Assembly: GCA_965146665.1 (NCBI GenBank)
Contig: CBCTHE010000015.1
Coordinates: forward strand, 1-64,000
Source: Ructibacterium sp965146665
GTDB taxonomy: Bacteria > Bacillota > Clostridia > Monoglobales > Monoglobaceae
Length of the DNA: 64,000 bases
Direction of reading: 5' to 3'
The position numbers and the translations under genes were made by a program. This document shows, one piece after another, positions 1-9,800 of this stretch; position 1 is the first letter of the stretch, and the number at the start of each line of letters is the position of its first letter. The notes under the pieces are model-generated. The model was not told the DNA's origin. It saw only the letters and a list, made by a program, of their open reading frames with translations, and made no database searches.

Positions 1-53
1 CCGCGCTGAAAATACTTGGCGGGCAACTGCCCGGAAACATAAGTCGCCGCCAG
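1..53 (+). rRNA. rrf: 5S ribosomal RNA, 3' end only
   Basis: The first bases carry the run GAAAATACTTGGCGGGCAAC followed by TGCCCGG and a CGCCGCCAG end. This resembles the 3' half of clostridial 5S rRNA (loop-E/helix-IV region and the closing strand of helix I). Only the 3' end lies in the window, so the rest of the rRNA operon should lie upstream. A terminator hairpin and three tRNAs follow, as is usual downstream of rRNA operons. The identification is from remembered family sequence, not an alignment; the 3' end is approximate. Confidence 0.75.
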
Positions 54-58
54 AATTG

Positions 59-98
59 ACTTTCGGGAGTATAGAATATACTCCCGAAAGATTTTTTT
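59..98 (+). terminator. rRNA operon terminator
   Basis: An inverted repeat CTTTCGGGAGTATA / TATACTCCCGAAAG with a 3-base loop is followed by ATTTTTTTCT. It sits directly after the 5S rRNA end. Confidence 0.85.
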
Positions 99-112
99 CT
101 AAAATAATATAT

Positions 113-188
113 TCCTCTATAGCTCAGTTGGTAGAGCATGCGGCTGTTAACCGCAGGGTCGTTGGTTCGAGTCCAACTGGAGGAGCCA
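113..188 (+). tRNA. tRNA-Asn (GTT), CCA encoded
   Basis: A cloverleaf is visible. The acceptor stem is TCCTCTA/TGGAGGA with one G-U pair, the D-arm is AGCTCAGTTGGTAGAGC, the anticodon loop is CTGTTAA with anticodon GTT, the T-arm holds GGTTCGAGTCC, and the gene ends in GCCA. Confidence 0.95.
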
Positions 189-190
189 AT

Positions 191-265
191 GGCTCCGTGG
201 TCAAGCGGTCAAGACACCGCCCTTTCACGGCGGTAACAGGGGTTCGATTCCCCTCGGAGTCACCA
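191..265 (+). tRNA. tRNA-Glu (TTC), CCA encoded
   Basis: The acceptor stem is GGCTCCG/CGGAGTC, the anticodon loop is CTTTCAC with anticodon TTC, the T-loop is GTTCGATTC, and the gene ends in ACCA. It begins two bases after tRNA-Asn, so both probably come from one transcript. Confidence 0.95.
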
Positions 266-270
266 AGATG

Positions 271-305
271 TATAAGCAACAGTCATATTCTGGCTGTTGC
301 TTATA
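271..305 (+). other. inter-tRNA hairpin
   Basis: A perfect 12-base inverted repeat TATAAGCAACAG / CTGTTGCTTATA lies between tRNA-Glu and tRNA-Met. No T-run follows it, so it is more likely a processing or stability hairpin than a terminator. Confidence 0.5.
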
Positions 306-332
306 GCATATTTACCTGTAATTTAAATGAAA

Positions 333-410
333 TGGACCTTTAGCTCAGTTGGTTAGAGCAACCGGCTCATAACCGGTCGGTCCGGGGTTCGAGTCCCTGA
401 AGGTCCACCA
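333..410 (+). tRNA. tRNA-Met (CAT), CCA encoded
   Basis: The acceptor stem TGGACCT/AGGTCCA is fully paired, so this is an elongator type. The anticodon stem CCGG encloses CTCATAA with anticodon CAT, the T-loop is GTTCGAGTC, and the gene ends in CCACCA. A CAT anticodon could also be a lysidine-modified tRNA-Ile2; the paired first base and overall shape favour elongator Met. Confidence 0.9.
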
Positions 411-418
411 TAACACAT

Positions 419-450
419 AAAACCCGCATTTTTATGCGGGTTCTTTGTTT
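419..450 (+). terminator. terminator after tRNA-Met
   Basis: The stem AACCCGCAT / ATGCGGGTT has a short T-rich loop and is followed by CTTTGTTT. It closes the rRNA/tRNA unit. Confidence 0.8.
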
Positions 451-690
451 AGTGGCGTAAAATTGGCGTAGTTTTTAATGCTTTCGTTCACCAAAGTTAG
501 TATTTTGCTTTTATTGCCTGCTTCGATTTTTTGTTATACAAGAACCTATAATTTGAGCAAGATGGAAACGCAGAACAATCTTTAGAAGAATTAAAAATGA
601 TTTAAAAGGGTGCTTGCGGTAAACAGCTGCGGGTGCCCTTTCGATGTTTTGCACTTGTTTGCCGCTTCTGTGGCTAAACTATGCAGAACG
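451..690. other. gene-free stretch with possible degraded coding remnants
   Basis: I see no intact gene between the tRNA-Met terminator and the promoter of the AraC-type regulator. Codons at about 450-473 read S-G-V-K-L-A-stop, like the tail of some tyrosine integrases. Codons at about 557-604 read like a short charged C-terminus ending K-M-I-stop. A weak hairpin with GGGTGC/GTGCCC stems follows at about 604-643. The stretch could be the scar of an element once integrated at the tRNA, but that is speculation from a few codons. Confidence 0.25.
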
Positions 691-693
691 GAC

Positions 694-722
694 TAGACAA
701 AATATGGAAAGGATGGTATAAT
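694..722 (+). promoter_or_regulatory. sigma-A-type promoter of the AraC-type regulator
   Basis: TAGACA (694-699), a 17-base spacer and TATAAT (717-722) lie about 80 bases before the start codon at 804. Confidence 0.7.
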
Positions 723-803
723 AGCTTCGCTGTGCTTGAAAAAGCCAGAATGATGTGAAGCAGCTGTGCGCTGATTGACTGTTTTGGGGTAGGAGGGGTG
801 ACT

Positions 804-3062
804 ATGTGGAAAAACCGTCTGTTTAAAAATATTTTAGTTTTGTGTATGGCTCTTGCCATTGTCTATATGACGGTGATCTGTGCAATCTGGGTCGGTTATG
901 AATCCTCCAAGAGCAGAACTGCGGCGGAGGCTAAGAGCCAGCAGCTGGTTCTGGGAATCAAGGAGGATGTGGACAAGCGCATGCTGGTTGCCGCCTCGCT
1001 GATGGAACAATACGCCTGGGATGCGGAGATCAGCGGATTTATGCTCAGCGATGTCTTTGATCCCACCGAGGTGATCCGGGTGCGCAACAAAGTCGCCAAT
1101 ACGGGGACAAGCTTTTCCCAGCTCGGCTTTCGGGTAGATCTTCTGAACGAAAATCTGCAGAAAGTGGTCACAGGAGGCGGAGCGCTGAGCCTGGAGGAGT
1201 ACTTGGATGAGATCGGGGCGTCCCGCGCGCTCTACGAACCCTTGCATGAACAGCTGGTAAAGGGCGGTGCCAGAAGCCAGTTCGCAATGTATCCGGCGTC
1301 CATTGTCTCCAAGACTACGGGACAGGAGCAGGTGCTTTTGCTGTATAAGAGCTATATCCATCGGCGCGACGAGGTGTTTTTCTTTGCCCTTTTTGAAAAA
1401 TCCTATTTGCTCAGTGATTATTCCATCACCGGGGGCGAGGCCTTTTATCTGACCTGCCGGGAGGAGCCGCTGATGGCCTTTACCGGTCAGGAGCCGGGCG
1501 TCAGTCAGGTAAGTGACGCGGATGTGTCTGCCTTCATCCGGGGACCGCAGACAGGAAAGCCGGAAATTTATCAGGGCAATGTGGTGAATTTCCAGCGGTC
1601 GGGCACCGTGGAGGAACTGGGGTATTATCTGGCTCTGCCGCAGGAGAACTTCGCCAAGACAAATTTGAGTATGATTCTTCTTCTGACCCTGGCAACGCTT
1701 GCGGCGCTTTTGGGCGGACTGGTTCTGATCTATATGGCGGTGCGGCGGATCTACCGGCCGGTGGGCCGGGTGGTGCAGGAGATCCGGGAACACAGCCACA
1801 GCGATTCCACGGACGAGATGCAGATGATCCACAATACCTTCACTGATTTTCGCTCCACAGAGGAGGAGATGAAACTCCGTCTGGCACAGAATCAGGTCTA
1901 TCTGCGGGAGAAGTTTCTCAAGGATCTGCTGTATGGTATCATGCAGGAGGACGACATCATAGACATGCAGAAGCGCTATGATCTGGAGTATCTTAAAGAG
2001 GATATTTCGGTCACAGTGGTGGAATATGTGGATATTGAGCATCTGAAGGGGTTCCTGGGCAGAAACGACCTGACATCTGTCAAGCGTGAGATTTTGGAAT
2101 ACATACGGACGGACACAGGCTTTGAACGCCTTGAGGTCTTTGAGACCAGTGAGTCCCAGTTTGTGATTATCACGGCAGGCTATGGACTGGAGGAGGTCAA
2201 ACGCATGGTTTCCAACAGCTTGAACATTGTGGAGGCCTGCTATGATGTGTCCCTGCTGGGCGCGGCAGGCGAGCTGTGCCAGTCCCTGGAGGAGATACGG
2301 AGCCCGTTTTATGACGCCCTCAATGCGCTGGGGTATAAATCCATGTTTGCCAACCGGAATATGGTGACAGCCAGAGAGATTCAACGGATGAATACCTATT
2401 ATTATCCGCTGGAGCTGGAAAAGAATCTGATCGGTTATATTCAGCAGGGCAGGTGGGACAGCGCCGAGAAGCTGATTAACAATGTGATGGAGAAGAATCG
2501 GAGCCTCTTTGTCACAGGAGAGAATGCCACAGAACTGAAATTTGCCATGCTGGCGACACTCAAGCGCTGTGTTCAGCTTCAGGGCCGAACAGCGGAGGCG
2601 GTCTTTGACAAGCAGTCCTTTGAAAAATGGCAGTTCGCCAAAGAAAATCTGGAGGAGATGCGGTGCAGTTTTCTGGTATATTTCGGCCAGCTCTGCAGTG
2701 ACGCGGCCAATGCCCGCGCCAGGGAGGGCTCCTCTGCCCTGCGCTGTCTGCTGGATTATATCCACGAGAATTACATGAAGGATATTTCCCTGTCTGATGC
2801 CGCGGATCAGTATGAGATTTCACAGGGATATGTGGGCAAGCTGTTCCGGGAGCATTTGCAGACCACCTTCAAGGATTATCTCAACCAATACCGGGTGGAT
2901 GCGGCCAAGGAACTGCTGGTGCAGAATCCCACCATGAAGATCAATGAGATCGCACAGCGGGTTGGCTTTATCAGCGCGGTGACCTTTAACCGGGTATTCA
3001 AACGCTATGAGTCTGTCTCGCCCGGAGAGTACAGGAAAAAACAGGAGCAGGTGCAGGTATAA
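804..3062 (+). CDS. membrane-anchored AraC-family transcriptional regulator
   Basis: This 752-residue protein has a transmembrane helix at about residues 7-29, an extracytoplasmic domain to about 285, and a second helix at about 288-312. A long cytoplasmic linker follows, then a C-terminal AraC-type double helix-turn-helix (about 655-750, with typical AAKELL and INEIAQRVGF segments). The architecture matches Firmicute YesS/YtdP-type regulators that sense oligosaccharides outside the cell and switch on the neighbouring sugar transporter. The start is set at ATG 804, eight bases after AGGAGG; a GTG at 798 touches that site. The LplB/LplC/solute-binding genes downstream on the same strand, with their own promoter, are the likely targets. 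The ligand is unknown. Confidence 0.88.
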   Translation: MWKNRLFKNILVLCMALAIVYMTVICAIWVGYESSKSRTAAEAKSQQLVLGIKEDVDKRMLVAASLMEQYAWDAEISGFMLSDVFDPTEVIRVRNKVANTGTSFSQLGFRVDLLNENLQKVVTGGGALSLEEYLDEIGASRALYEPLHEQLVKGGARSQFAMYPASIVSKTTGQEQVLLLYKSYIHRRDEVFFFALFEKSYLLSDYSITGGEAFYLTCREEPLMAFTGQEPGVSQVSDADVSAFIRGPQTGKPEIYQGNVVNFQRSGTVEELGYYLALPQENFAKTNLSMILLLTLATLAALLGGLVLIYMAVRRIYRPVGRVVQEIREHSHSDSTDEMQMIHNTFTDFRSTEEEMKLRLAQNQVYLREKFLKDLLYGIMQEDDIIDMQKRYDLEYLKEDISVTVVEYVDIEHLKGFLGRNDLTSVKREILEYIRTDTGFERLEVFETSESQFVIITAGYGLEEVKRMVSNSLNIVEACYDVSLLGAAGELCQSLEEIRSPFYDALNALGYKSMFANRNMVTAREIQRMNTYYYPLELEKNLIGYIQQGRWDSAEKLINNVMEKNRSLFVTGENATELKFAMLATLKRCVQLQGRTAEAVFDKQSFEKWQFAKENLEEMRCSFLVYFGQLCSDAANARAREGSSALRCLLDYIHENYMKDISLSDAADQYEISQGYVGKLFREHLQTTFKDYLNQYRVDAAKELLVQNPTMKINEIAQRVGFISAVTFNRVFKRYESVSPGEYRKKQEQVQV

Positions 3063-3229
3063 GCTGACAACGGACAGCCAAAAAGCAGCAGGCATGCCGC
3101 GCGGGATGTTGACGCGGTATGCCTCTCTTTTTCAAATTATATTTCCATATTCTTACATACCGTTATCTGTTTTTCCCCATAAAACCGGGAAAAGTTGCGA
3201 AACGGTAAACCCTGTTACAATTTGGAATA

Positions 3230-3259
3230 TTGAATTTGGAACATTTCCCTTGCTATAAT
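3230..3259 (+). promoter_or_regulatory. promoter of the polysaccharide operon
   Basis: TTGAAT (3230-3235), an 18-base spacer and TATAAT (3254-3259) lie 38 bases before the permease start. It probably drives the same-strand run from 3298 to 23313. The upstream AT-rich segment is a plausible binding region for the AraC-type regulator. Confidence 0.65.
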
Positions 3260-3297
3260 AAAGCTATAAAAGTTGACAAAAACAGAGGGGGATGACA

Positions 3298-4278
3298 ATG
3301 AAAACAAGTGCAACTTTACCGAAGCAGACAGACAGCGCGGGACAGCGTACCGCCCGGGCCGCGGCCCGAAAGCTGCGCAGAGCGGGCCGCGCTCTGATAC
3401 AGTACAAGTACCTTTATATGCTTCTGATTCCATTTTTGCTCTGGTATGTTTTATTTATGGTCCGGCCGCTGTATTTTCTGCAAATCGCCTTTAAGGATTA
3501 CAGTCTCTTCAAAGGCGTGGCGGAAAGTCCGTGGTGCGGCTTCAAGCACTTTACCGATTTTTTTCAAAGCCCGTATTTTGGAAGGCTTCTGAGCAATACG
3601 CTGATTATCAACATCTATGGCATTGTCTTTGGCTTTACCACGCCGATCATTCTGGCGCTGATGCTCAACGAGGTACGCAAGGTCTGGTTCAAGAAAGCGG
3701 TCCAGACCATTACCTATATTCCGTATTTCATCTCCGTGGTCGTGGTGGCCGGTATGGTGAATACCATGCTGTCGCCCAACACCGGGGTGGTAAACCTGAT
3801 CCTGGAAAAGCTCGGCGGTCAGAGTGTCTATTTTATGACCAAGAAGGAGTGGTTCCGGGCCATCTATACGATCATGAACATCTGGATTCAGACTGGGTTT
3901 GGGACCGTGGTATATATCGCGGCCCTGTCCTCCATTGACCAGCAGCTGTACGAGGCCTGTGTGATCGACGGCGGAGGAAAATGGAGACAGCTGCTTCATA
4001 TCACCATTCCGGGGATTCTGCCCACGATTATGACCATGCTGATCATGAAAATCGGTTCTCTGCTGGACGTGGGATATGAGTCCATCATCCTGCTCTATCA
4101 GCCGGTGACCTATGAGACGGCGGATGTCATCAATACCTATGTCTACCGCATGGGCATTGAAAAGGGGAAATATGACATCTCTGTGGCCATTGGGCTGTTC
4201 AACTCAGTCATTGCCCTGATCCTTGTCATGTCGGCCAACAAGCTCAGCAACAAGATGACCAATACCGGTCTTTGGTGA
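3298..4278 (+). CDS. sugar ABC transporter permease, LplB family
   Basis: This 326-residue integral membrane protein is one half of the channel of a CUT1-type sugar importer. A positively charged N-terminus precedes about six membrane segments. The cytoplasmic loop with EACVIDGGGKWRQLLHITIPG is the EAA motif that contacts the ATPase. Length and sequence fit the LplB/YtcP-type family, which imports oligosaccharides or complex-sugar fragments. The start at ATG 3298 is eight bases after GAGGGG; an ATG two codons earlier overlaps that site. The partner permease follows after 14 bases and the binding lipoprotein after that. No ATPase gene is present, so a shared MsmX-type ATPase is probably used. 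Confidence 0.9.
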   Translation: MKTSATLPKQTDSAGQRTARAAARKLRRAGRALIQYKYLYMLLIPFLLWYVLFMVRPLYFLQIAFKDYSLFKGVAESPWCGFKHFTDFFQSPYFGRLLSNTLIINIYGIVFGFTTPIILALMLNEVRKVWFKKAVQTITYIPYFISVVVVAGMVNTMLSPNTGVVNLILEKLGGQSVYFMTKKEWFRAIYTIMNIWIQTGFGTVVYIAALSSIDQQLYEACVIDGGGKWRQLLHITIPGILPTIMTMLIMKIGSLLDVGYESIILLYQPVTYETADVINTYVYRMGIEKGKYDISVAIGLFNSVIALILVMSANKLSNKMTNTGLW

Positions 4279-4292
4279 GAGGAGGAGAAAAG

Positions 4293-5162
4293 GTGAAGCA
4301 ATCAAAAGGAGAAAAAATATTCAGCGGGGTCAATGCCTGTCTTCTGGCGGTCATTGCGCTCCTGACCATTTATCCGCTGCTCTATGTGCTGTCGGCGTCG
4401 CTCAGCTCGTCCGACGCCTTTTTGCAGGGCCGGGTCATTTTATGGCCGGCGGACTTTACCTGGGCCGCCTATGCCAAGGTACTGAGTCAGCAAAATATCT
4501 GGATCGCCTATGCCAACACCATCTATTATACGGTGCTGGGTACGGTGGTCAATATGGCGTTCACCATTGCGGGAGCCTATCCCCTGTCAAAAAAATATCT
4601 GCCCGGCGGCAGGGTGATTTCCAAGCTGGTGGTGTTCACCATGTGGTTCAACCCCGGGATCATTCCGTTTTATATGACCCTGAAGGGCTATGGTCTGCTG
4701 GACACCCGGACAGCCATTATTGTGGCCTTTGCCATCAATACCTTCAACGTCATTCTGATGCGGAATTTTTTCCAGTCCGTGCCGGACGCGCTGGAAGAGG
4801 CGGCCAGAATCGACGGCGCCAACGATCTGACCATTCTGTGGCGGATTTTCCTGCCCCTGTCCCTGCCGGCCATTGCGACGGTGGCCCTGTTCTACGCGGT
4901 GAGCCGGTGGAACGGCTATTTCTGGGCCATGGTCATCTTCCAGTCGGACAGCAAGATACCGCTGCAGGTGCTTTTGAAAAAGCTGATTGTGGAGGCCACA
5001 AACCGGGCGCAGTATGCAACGGTGGATATGTCGGTCCAGTATTCCAGCGAGACCATCATCTATGCCACCATTATCATTTCCATCCTTCCCATGCTGGTTG
5101 TATATCCATACATTCAGAAATATTTTGTCAAGGGTGTGATGGTTGGAGCAGTCAAAGAATAG
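4293..5162 (+). CDS. sugar ABC transporter permease, LplC family
   Basis: This second channel subunit has 289 residues and about six membrane helices. Its EAA loop reads EEAARIDGANDLTILWRIFLP, and the family's usual C-terminus QKYFVKGVMVGAVKE is intact. The GTG start at 4293 is chosen because GGAGGAG lies five bases before it. It pairs with the LplB-type permease to import an oligosaccharide delivered by the lipoprotein encoded next. A remnant of a close relative's last 26 codons occurs at 60632-60712, so this organism has or had more than one such transporter. Confidence 0.9.
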   Translation: MKQSKGEKIFSGVNACLLAVIALLTIYPLLYVLSASLSSSDAFLQGRVILWPADFTWAAYAKVLSQQNIWIAYANTIYYTVLGTVVNMAFTIAGAYPLSKKYLPGGRVISKLVVFTMWFNPGIIPFYMTLKGYGLLDTRTAIIVAFAINTFNVILMRNFFQSVPDALEEAARIDGANDLTILWRIFLPLSLPAIATVALFYAVSRWNGYFWAMVIFQSDSKIPLQVLLKKLIVEATNRAQYATVDMSVQYSSETIIYATIIISILPMLVVYPYIQKYFVKGVMVGAVKE

Positions 5163-5220
5163 CCGGCGGCAGCGCGGGCGAAACAAATACATTTCATTCA
5201 TCCAATAAGGAGGGCTTTTT

Positions 5221-6771
5221 ATGAAAATGGGAAAAAGACTATTTGCGGGCATGACGGCGGCGGTGTTGCTGGCGTCCACACTGGCCGGCTGCGGCGGCGG
5301 AAAGGACGGCGCGCCGGCCGCGTCGGGGGGAAAGGCGGAACAGACCCTGTTTTTGTTTGATTTGGTTCCGTTCAACGAGGATTGGGAGGTGTATAAAAAG
5401 GCGGAGGAGGCCACCAATATTCATATCAAGGGTACGCTTTCCCAGAGCACCTCAGACGGCAATACGGCCTTCAGCCTGATGCTCTCATCTGGCAATCTGG
5501 CAGACATCATACATACCTGGAAACGGAACGACTTCTATAAATACGGCAAGGAAGGGGTGCTTATCCCTCTCAATGACCTGATTGACAAGAACGCGCCCAA
5601 CATCAAGAAGTTTCTGGAGGGGCGGGAGGATGTCAAAAAATATATGACCGCGCCGGACGGAAACATCTACTTTATCCCGTTTATCCCGGACGGGGATGCG
5701 TCAGAGGGCTGGTTCATCCGTCAGGACTGGCTGGATAAGCTGAACCTCAAGACGCCGGAGACCGTACAGGAGCTGTATACGGTACTGAAGGCCTTCCGGG
5801 AGCAGGACCCGAACGGAAACGGGAAGCAGGATGAGGTGCCGTATTTCAATCGGGATGCCTCCGCGAATTCTGAAAGCGGCATCAATGATCTGCTCTGCTT
5901 CTGGAACGGGCTGGAGAAGAATTTCCAGATCATTGACGGCAGGGTGGTGTACGGACCCACGCGGCCGGAGTTTAAGGAGGCCATGCAGGAGCTCTCCAAA
6001 TGGTACGCGGAGGGCCTGATCGACAATGAGATCTATACCCGGGGCAACAACGCCAGGGACTATCTGCTGGGCAATGACCTGGGCGGCATGACGCACGACT
6101 GGTTTGCCAGCACGGCGGACTATAACAATAAACTCAAGGAGCAGATCCCGGAGATGAACTTTGTGCCCTTTGCACCGCCCGCGGGACTGGACGGCGTAAA
6201 GCGGGAAATGGCCCGACGCGACCGGGTATCCGAGTGCGGCTGGGGCATCTCTTCCCAGAACAAGGATCCGGAGACGGCTATCCGGTGGATGGATTACTGG
6301 TTCACAGAGGAGGGACGCCGTCTGATGAACTTCGGCATAGAGGGCGAGGACTATGACATGGTGGACGGCAAGCCGGTCTTTAAGGATTCGGTGCTCCACG
6401 GCGACCAGTCTGTGGCAAATTATCTGAAGGCCAAGGGCGGCCAGGGCAATGTGGGTTTCCATCAGGACTTTGAGTACGAGCGGCAGTGGACCAATCCCAT
6501 TGCCTTAAAGGGGATCGAGGCGTATACCCAGAACGGCTATTTCCAGGAGAAATACCCGGCGGTGATTTTGGAGGAAGACGAGCAGGACGAGTATGACAAT
6601 ATCATGAAGGACATTGAGGTTCTGCGGGACGAGACCATGCAGAAGTGGATTCTGGGGAGCGAGACCGTGGAGGCCGGCTATGACGCATTCATGGAGAATA
6701 TGAAGAAGATGGGGATTGAGCGCGCCACCGAGATCCAGCAAAAGGCGGTTGACCGCTATAACGCGGAATAG
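5221..6771 (+). CDS. extracellular solute-binding lipoprotein (sugar ABC importer)
   Basis: This 516-residue protein begins with a lipoprotein signal. Hydrophobic MTAAVLLASTLAGC has its lipobox Cys at about residue 23, followed by a Gly/Ala-rich tether. The rest resembles the large LplA/YtcQ-type binding proteins that pair with LplB/LplC permeases; these capture oligosaccharides outside the cell. Note the calcium-site-like DPNGNGKQDEVPY segment (about residue 195) common in this family. AAGGAGG lies seven bases before the ATG. The following genes encode secreted polysaccharide-degrading enzymes, so the ligand is probably their product. Confidence 0.9.
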   Translation: MKMGKRLFAGMTAAVLLASTLAGCGGGKDGAPAASGGKAEQTLFLFDLVPFNEDWEVYKKAEEATNIHIKGTLSQSTSDGNTAFSLMLSSGNLADIIHTWKRNDFYKYGKEGVLIPLNDLIDKNAPNIKKFLEGREDVKKYMTAPDGNIYFIPFIPDGDASEGWFIRQDWLDKLNLKTPETVQELYTVLKAFREQDPNGNGKQDEVPYFNRDASANSESGINDLLCFWNGLEKNFQIIDGRVVYGPTRPEFKEAMQELSKWYAEGLIDNEIYTRGNNARDYLLGNDLGGMTHDWFASTADYNNKLKEQIPEMNFVPFAPPAGLDGVKREMARRDRVSECGWGISSQNKDPETAIRWMDYWFTEEGRRLMNFGIEGEDYDMVDGKPVFKDSVLHGDQSVANYLKAKGGQGNVGFHQDFEYERQWTNPIALKGIEAYTQNGYFQEKYPAVILEEDEQDEYDNIMKDIEVLRDETMQKWILGSETVEAGYDAFMENMKKMGIERATEIQQKAVDRYNAE

Positions 6772-6814
6772 CACAGCGGAAGTTACGGAGAGCAGACAGA
6801 AAGGAAGAGAGCCT

Positions 6815-9800
6815 ATGAAACGAATCCTAGCGGGAATGATCGCTGTCTGTATGGCAGTGCTCTGCCTGCCTGCCGCAGTCTTTGCGGCAGCGGAAACCAA
6901 CGGACAGTTTTCAGATGATTTTGACGCCTATGCGGACTATGCCGCGGCACAGGCGGGCGGCTGGTACCGCGGCGCGGAGCAGACGGACGAACAGGCGGAT
7001 ATAATACAGAATCCCACGGCCGGCGGCGGTAACCGGTGCGTGCTTCTGACAACCGCCGGAGCCGGCGTCAGCCAGATCGCACACTCCGGCATAGGGGTTG
7101 ACCTGATCGGACAGGACTATGCGGTGGTGGCGCTGAACCTGTGCGCGGTCAACAGCGCGGCGGACCGTCAGGTGGCGGTGACCGATGACAGCGGCGGCAG
7201 CTATACGCTGCTGACCCTGACCGGCGACGCGGTGATAGGGCCGGACGGCAAGACCCAGGTCGGGACCATCAAGGGAGAGACCTGGTACCAGCTGGCGGTG
7301 GCCGTCGATTCTGCCAAGGGCACAGGAACCGTGTATCTGGACGGCAAAAAGCTGGGGGATGCGCTTCATTTGGGCGGTACGCCCACCAGCGTGGATTCCG
7401 TCATCATCTCCCAGACCGGTTCGGCGGGCCACTCCGCCGCGGCACTGGTGGATGATGTGCGGGTCTGCCCGGGGGAGGCCCCGGACGGCCGGGACCAGCA
7501 GTACCCCAAGCGCGCGGTTGATTCGATTGTGCTGCCCGCGCCCCAGGGTTCGGTGGACCTGCCTCTGTACCCGGCGGCGGGCGCAGAGGGGATTGAGACC
7601 TATGTAAAGGACGACTTTACAGGCTATCAAACCCATCCGGACTGGCATGGCCGGGACATTCCGCCGAACTGGTATACGGGCTGGAACAACAATGGGAGAT
7701 TCCAGTCGTACAGCTTTAAGGACGCCCATGGGGACGTGGTACACTTTTCCGCCTCTGGATCGGGCCAGACGCCCTATATACAGCGGGAGTATCTGCACAA
7801 GGTTGTGGGCAGGGGGGATTATGTGGCGCAGTTCGATATCCTCATGCCGGACGACAATTCGGCCAAGGCCTTTTCCATCGCGGACGGCAACGGAAACCTG
7901 CGCAGTGTGGTGCGGTTCAAAACGGACGGTTCCATTTTGTTTGACACGGCGGGCCAGGCTACCAAAATCGGCATGAATACCCATAAGTGGATGCGCTTCG
8001 CCTGCGTCTATCATGCGGACACCGGACTGTACGACGCCTATCTGGACGGCCAGATGGTGCTGGAGCAGAAGGCCATGTCCGGCACGGTGGCGCCGGGGAT
8101 GAGCCGGTTCAAGCTGGACCTGACCGGGGACAGCAAGGGGGCGTCGGACACCTATGTGGACAATGTTGCCATCTATTCCGGCACAGAGCCGGTAAGCTTT
8201 GAACAGGTGCCCGCGCCCGCGGCGGATAAGTTCCCCAATACGGTGTTTGACTGGGATCCGGACTTCAGCGGAAACCTGCAAAACGCCGTGGCGCTCAAGA
8301 TCGGCTCCGCCAACGCCTATGTGGGGGCGCAGCGTACCACGGCGGACCCAGGCAATGTCAATGTAAAGCCCTTTGAGGAAAACGGCGTCACCATGGTTCC
8401 GGTGCGGTTTATCGCTGAAGCCTTCGGCGCGGACGTGTCCTTTGAGGAGGCCGCGGAAACCGTGCGGATTCAGTTCGGCGGCGGTCAGAGTGAGATCCGC
8501 TTCCAGAACGGCGGGGACATTGCCTATGTCAACGGTGAGGAGATCCAGGTGACCCGGCCGGTGAGCCGGGAGGACCGGATCTTTGTCCCCATCCGATTTA
8601 TTGCCGAAAAGATTGGGAAGAAGGTCTATTACAATGAGAACGGCGTGATTGTCATCGGGGATACGGAAACCCCGTTCCAGCTGCCGGAGGAGGAGAAGGC
8701 ATTTACGGCCCTGACCCGGAAGCTGACCTACACATACCCCACCAAGGAACAGATCAAAAAGGATTACTATGCCCACAACGGGCTGGAGCAGGGGGAGAAG
8801 ATCCAGCACCCCCGCATGTTTGCCGACGCGGATAAGCTGGCAGATATCCGGAGCCGAATCCGGACCGACGAGAACATGAAGGCCTGGTATGAAGGGGTGA
8901 AGAAAGGAGCGGAATCCGCCTATGAAACCCAGACGCCGGGATGGTATTTCGAGGCGGACGGCTCCATGCTCAGCCGCGTCCGGGAGGTCATGGATAAAAT
9001 AGAGAAATGGGTCATGGTTTACCAGATGGAGACCGACCCGGCGGTCAAACAGAAATATCTCGACCGCACCTGGAAGGAGATCAGCGGCGTGGTCTTTGAC
9101 TGGCCGGACTGGGATCATATGCACTTTCTGGATCCCTCGGAGATGATGCGCTGTATCGCGCTGGCCTATGACTGGATGTATGACGGCTGGACTGAGGAAC
9201 AGCGGGGCGTCATCCGGAACGCAATCATAGAGCGTGGGCTGCAGCCGGCCTATGACAGCTATAAGGGCTATGGAAACGTCACCTGGGTCAAGCTGGAGAA
9301 CAACTGGAGTCTGGTCTGCCACGGCAGCGTCATCATCGCGGCGCTGGCCCTGTTCGACTATCAGCCGGACTACTGCGCACAGCTGATGGAATGGGCCATG
9401 CACGCCTGGGAGAACGTCATGTATCAGTTCGCGCCGGAGGGGGCGTGGGAAGAGGGCGTTACCTACTGGAACTTTGCCATTCGGTATTACGTGCCCTGTA
9501 TTGACGTGATGAACTGGTTCCTGGGTACAGACTATGGATATTTTGACGATATTGAGGGGGTGAGCCGCACCGGCTATTACCCGCCTTATATGACAGGGCC
9601 CATGGGCCAGTTCAATTACCACGACGCGGGCGAGGGCTTTGAGCGGACAGAGGCCCATTTCTGGATGGCAAAGCGGCTGAACGACCCGGATCTCGGAGGC
9701 TACCGCATGAATCAAATTCTGCAGGGCAACTCCGGCACCAGCGTCTATGATCTGCTTTGGTATGATCCCGCATACTGTAATCTGGATGTGGACCTGCCTC

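Noticed and set aside
56..343. 95-codon frame across the first tRNA genes
   Set aside because: It lies over tRNA-Asn and tRNA-Glu and is a non-coding shadow. The frame at 53434-53655 is rejected for the same reason.
834..2765. Long open frame antisense to the AraC-type regulator
   Set aside because: It mirrors the high-GC regulator gene codon for codon, has no ribosome site and no recognisable domain. The same holds for antisense frames at 6911-9916 and 33569-36037.
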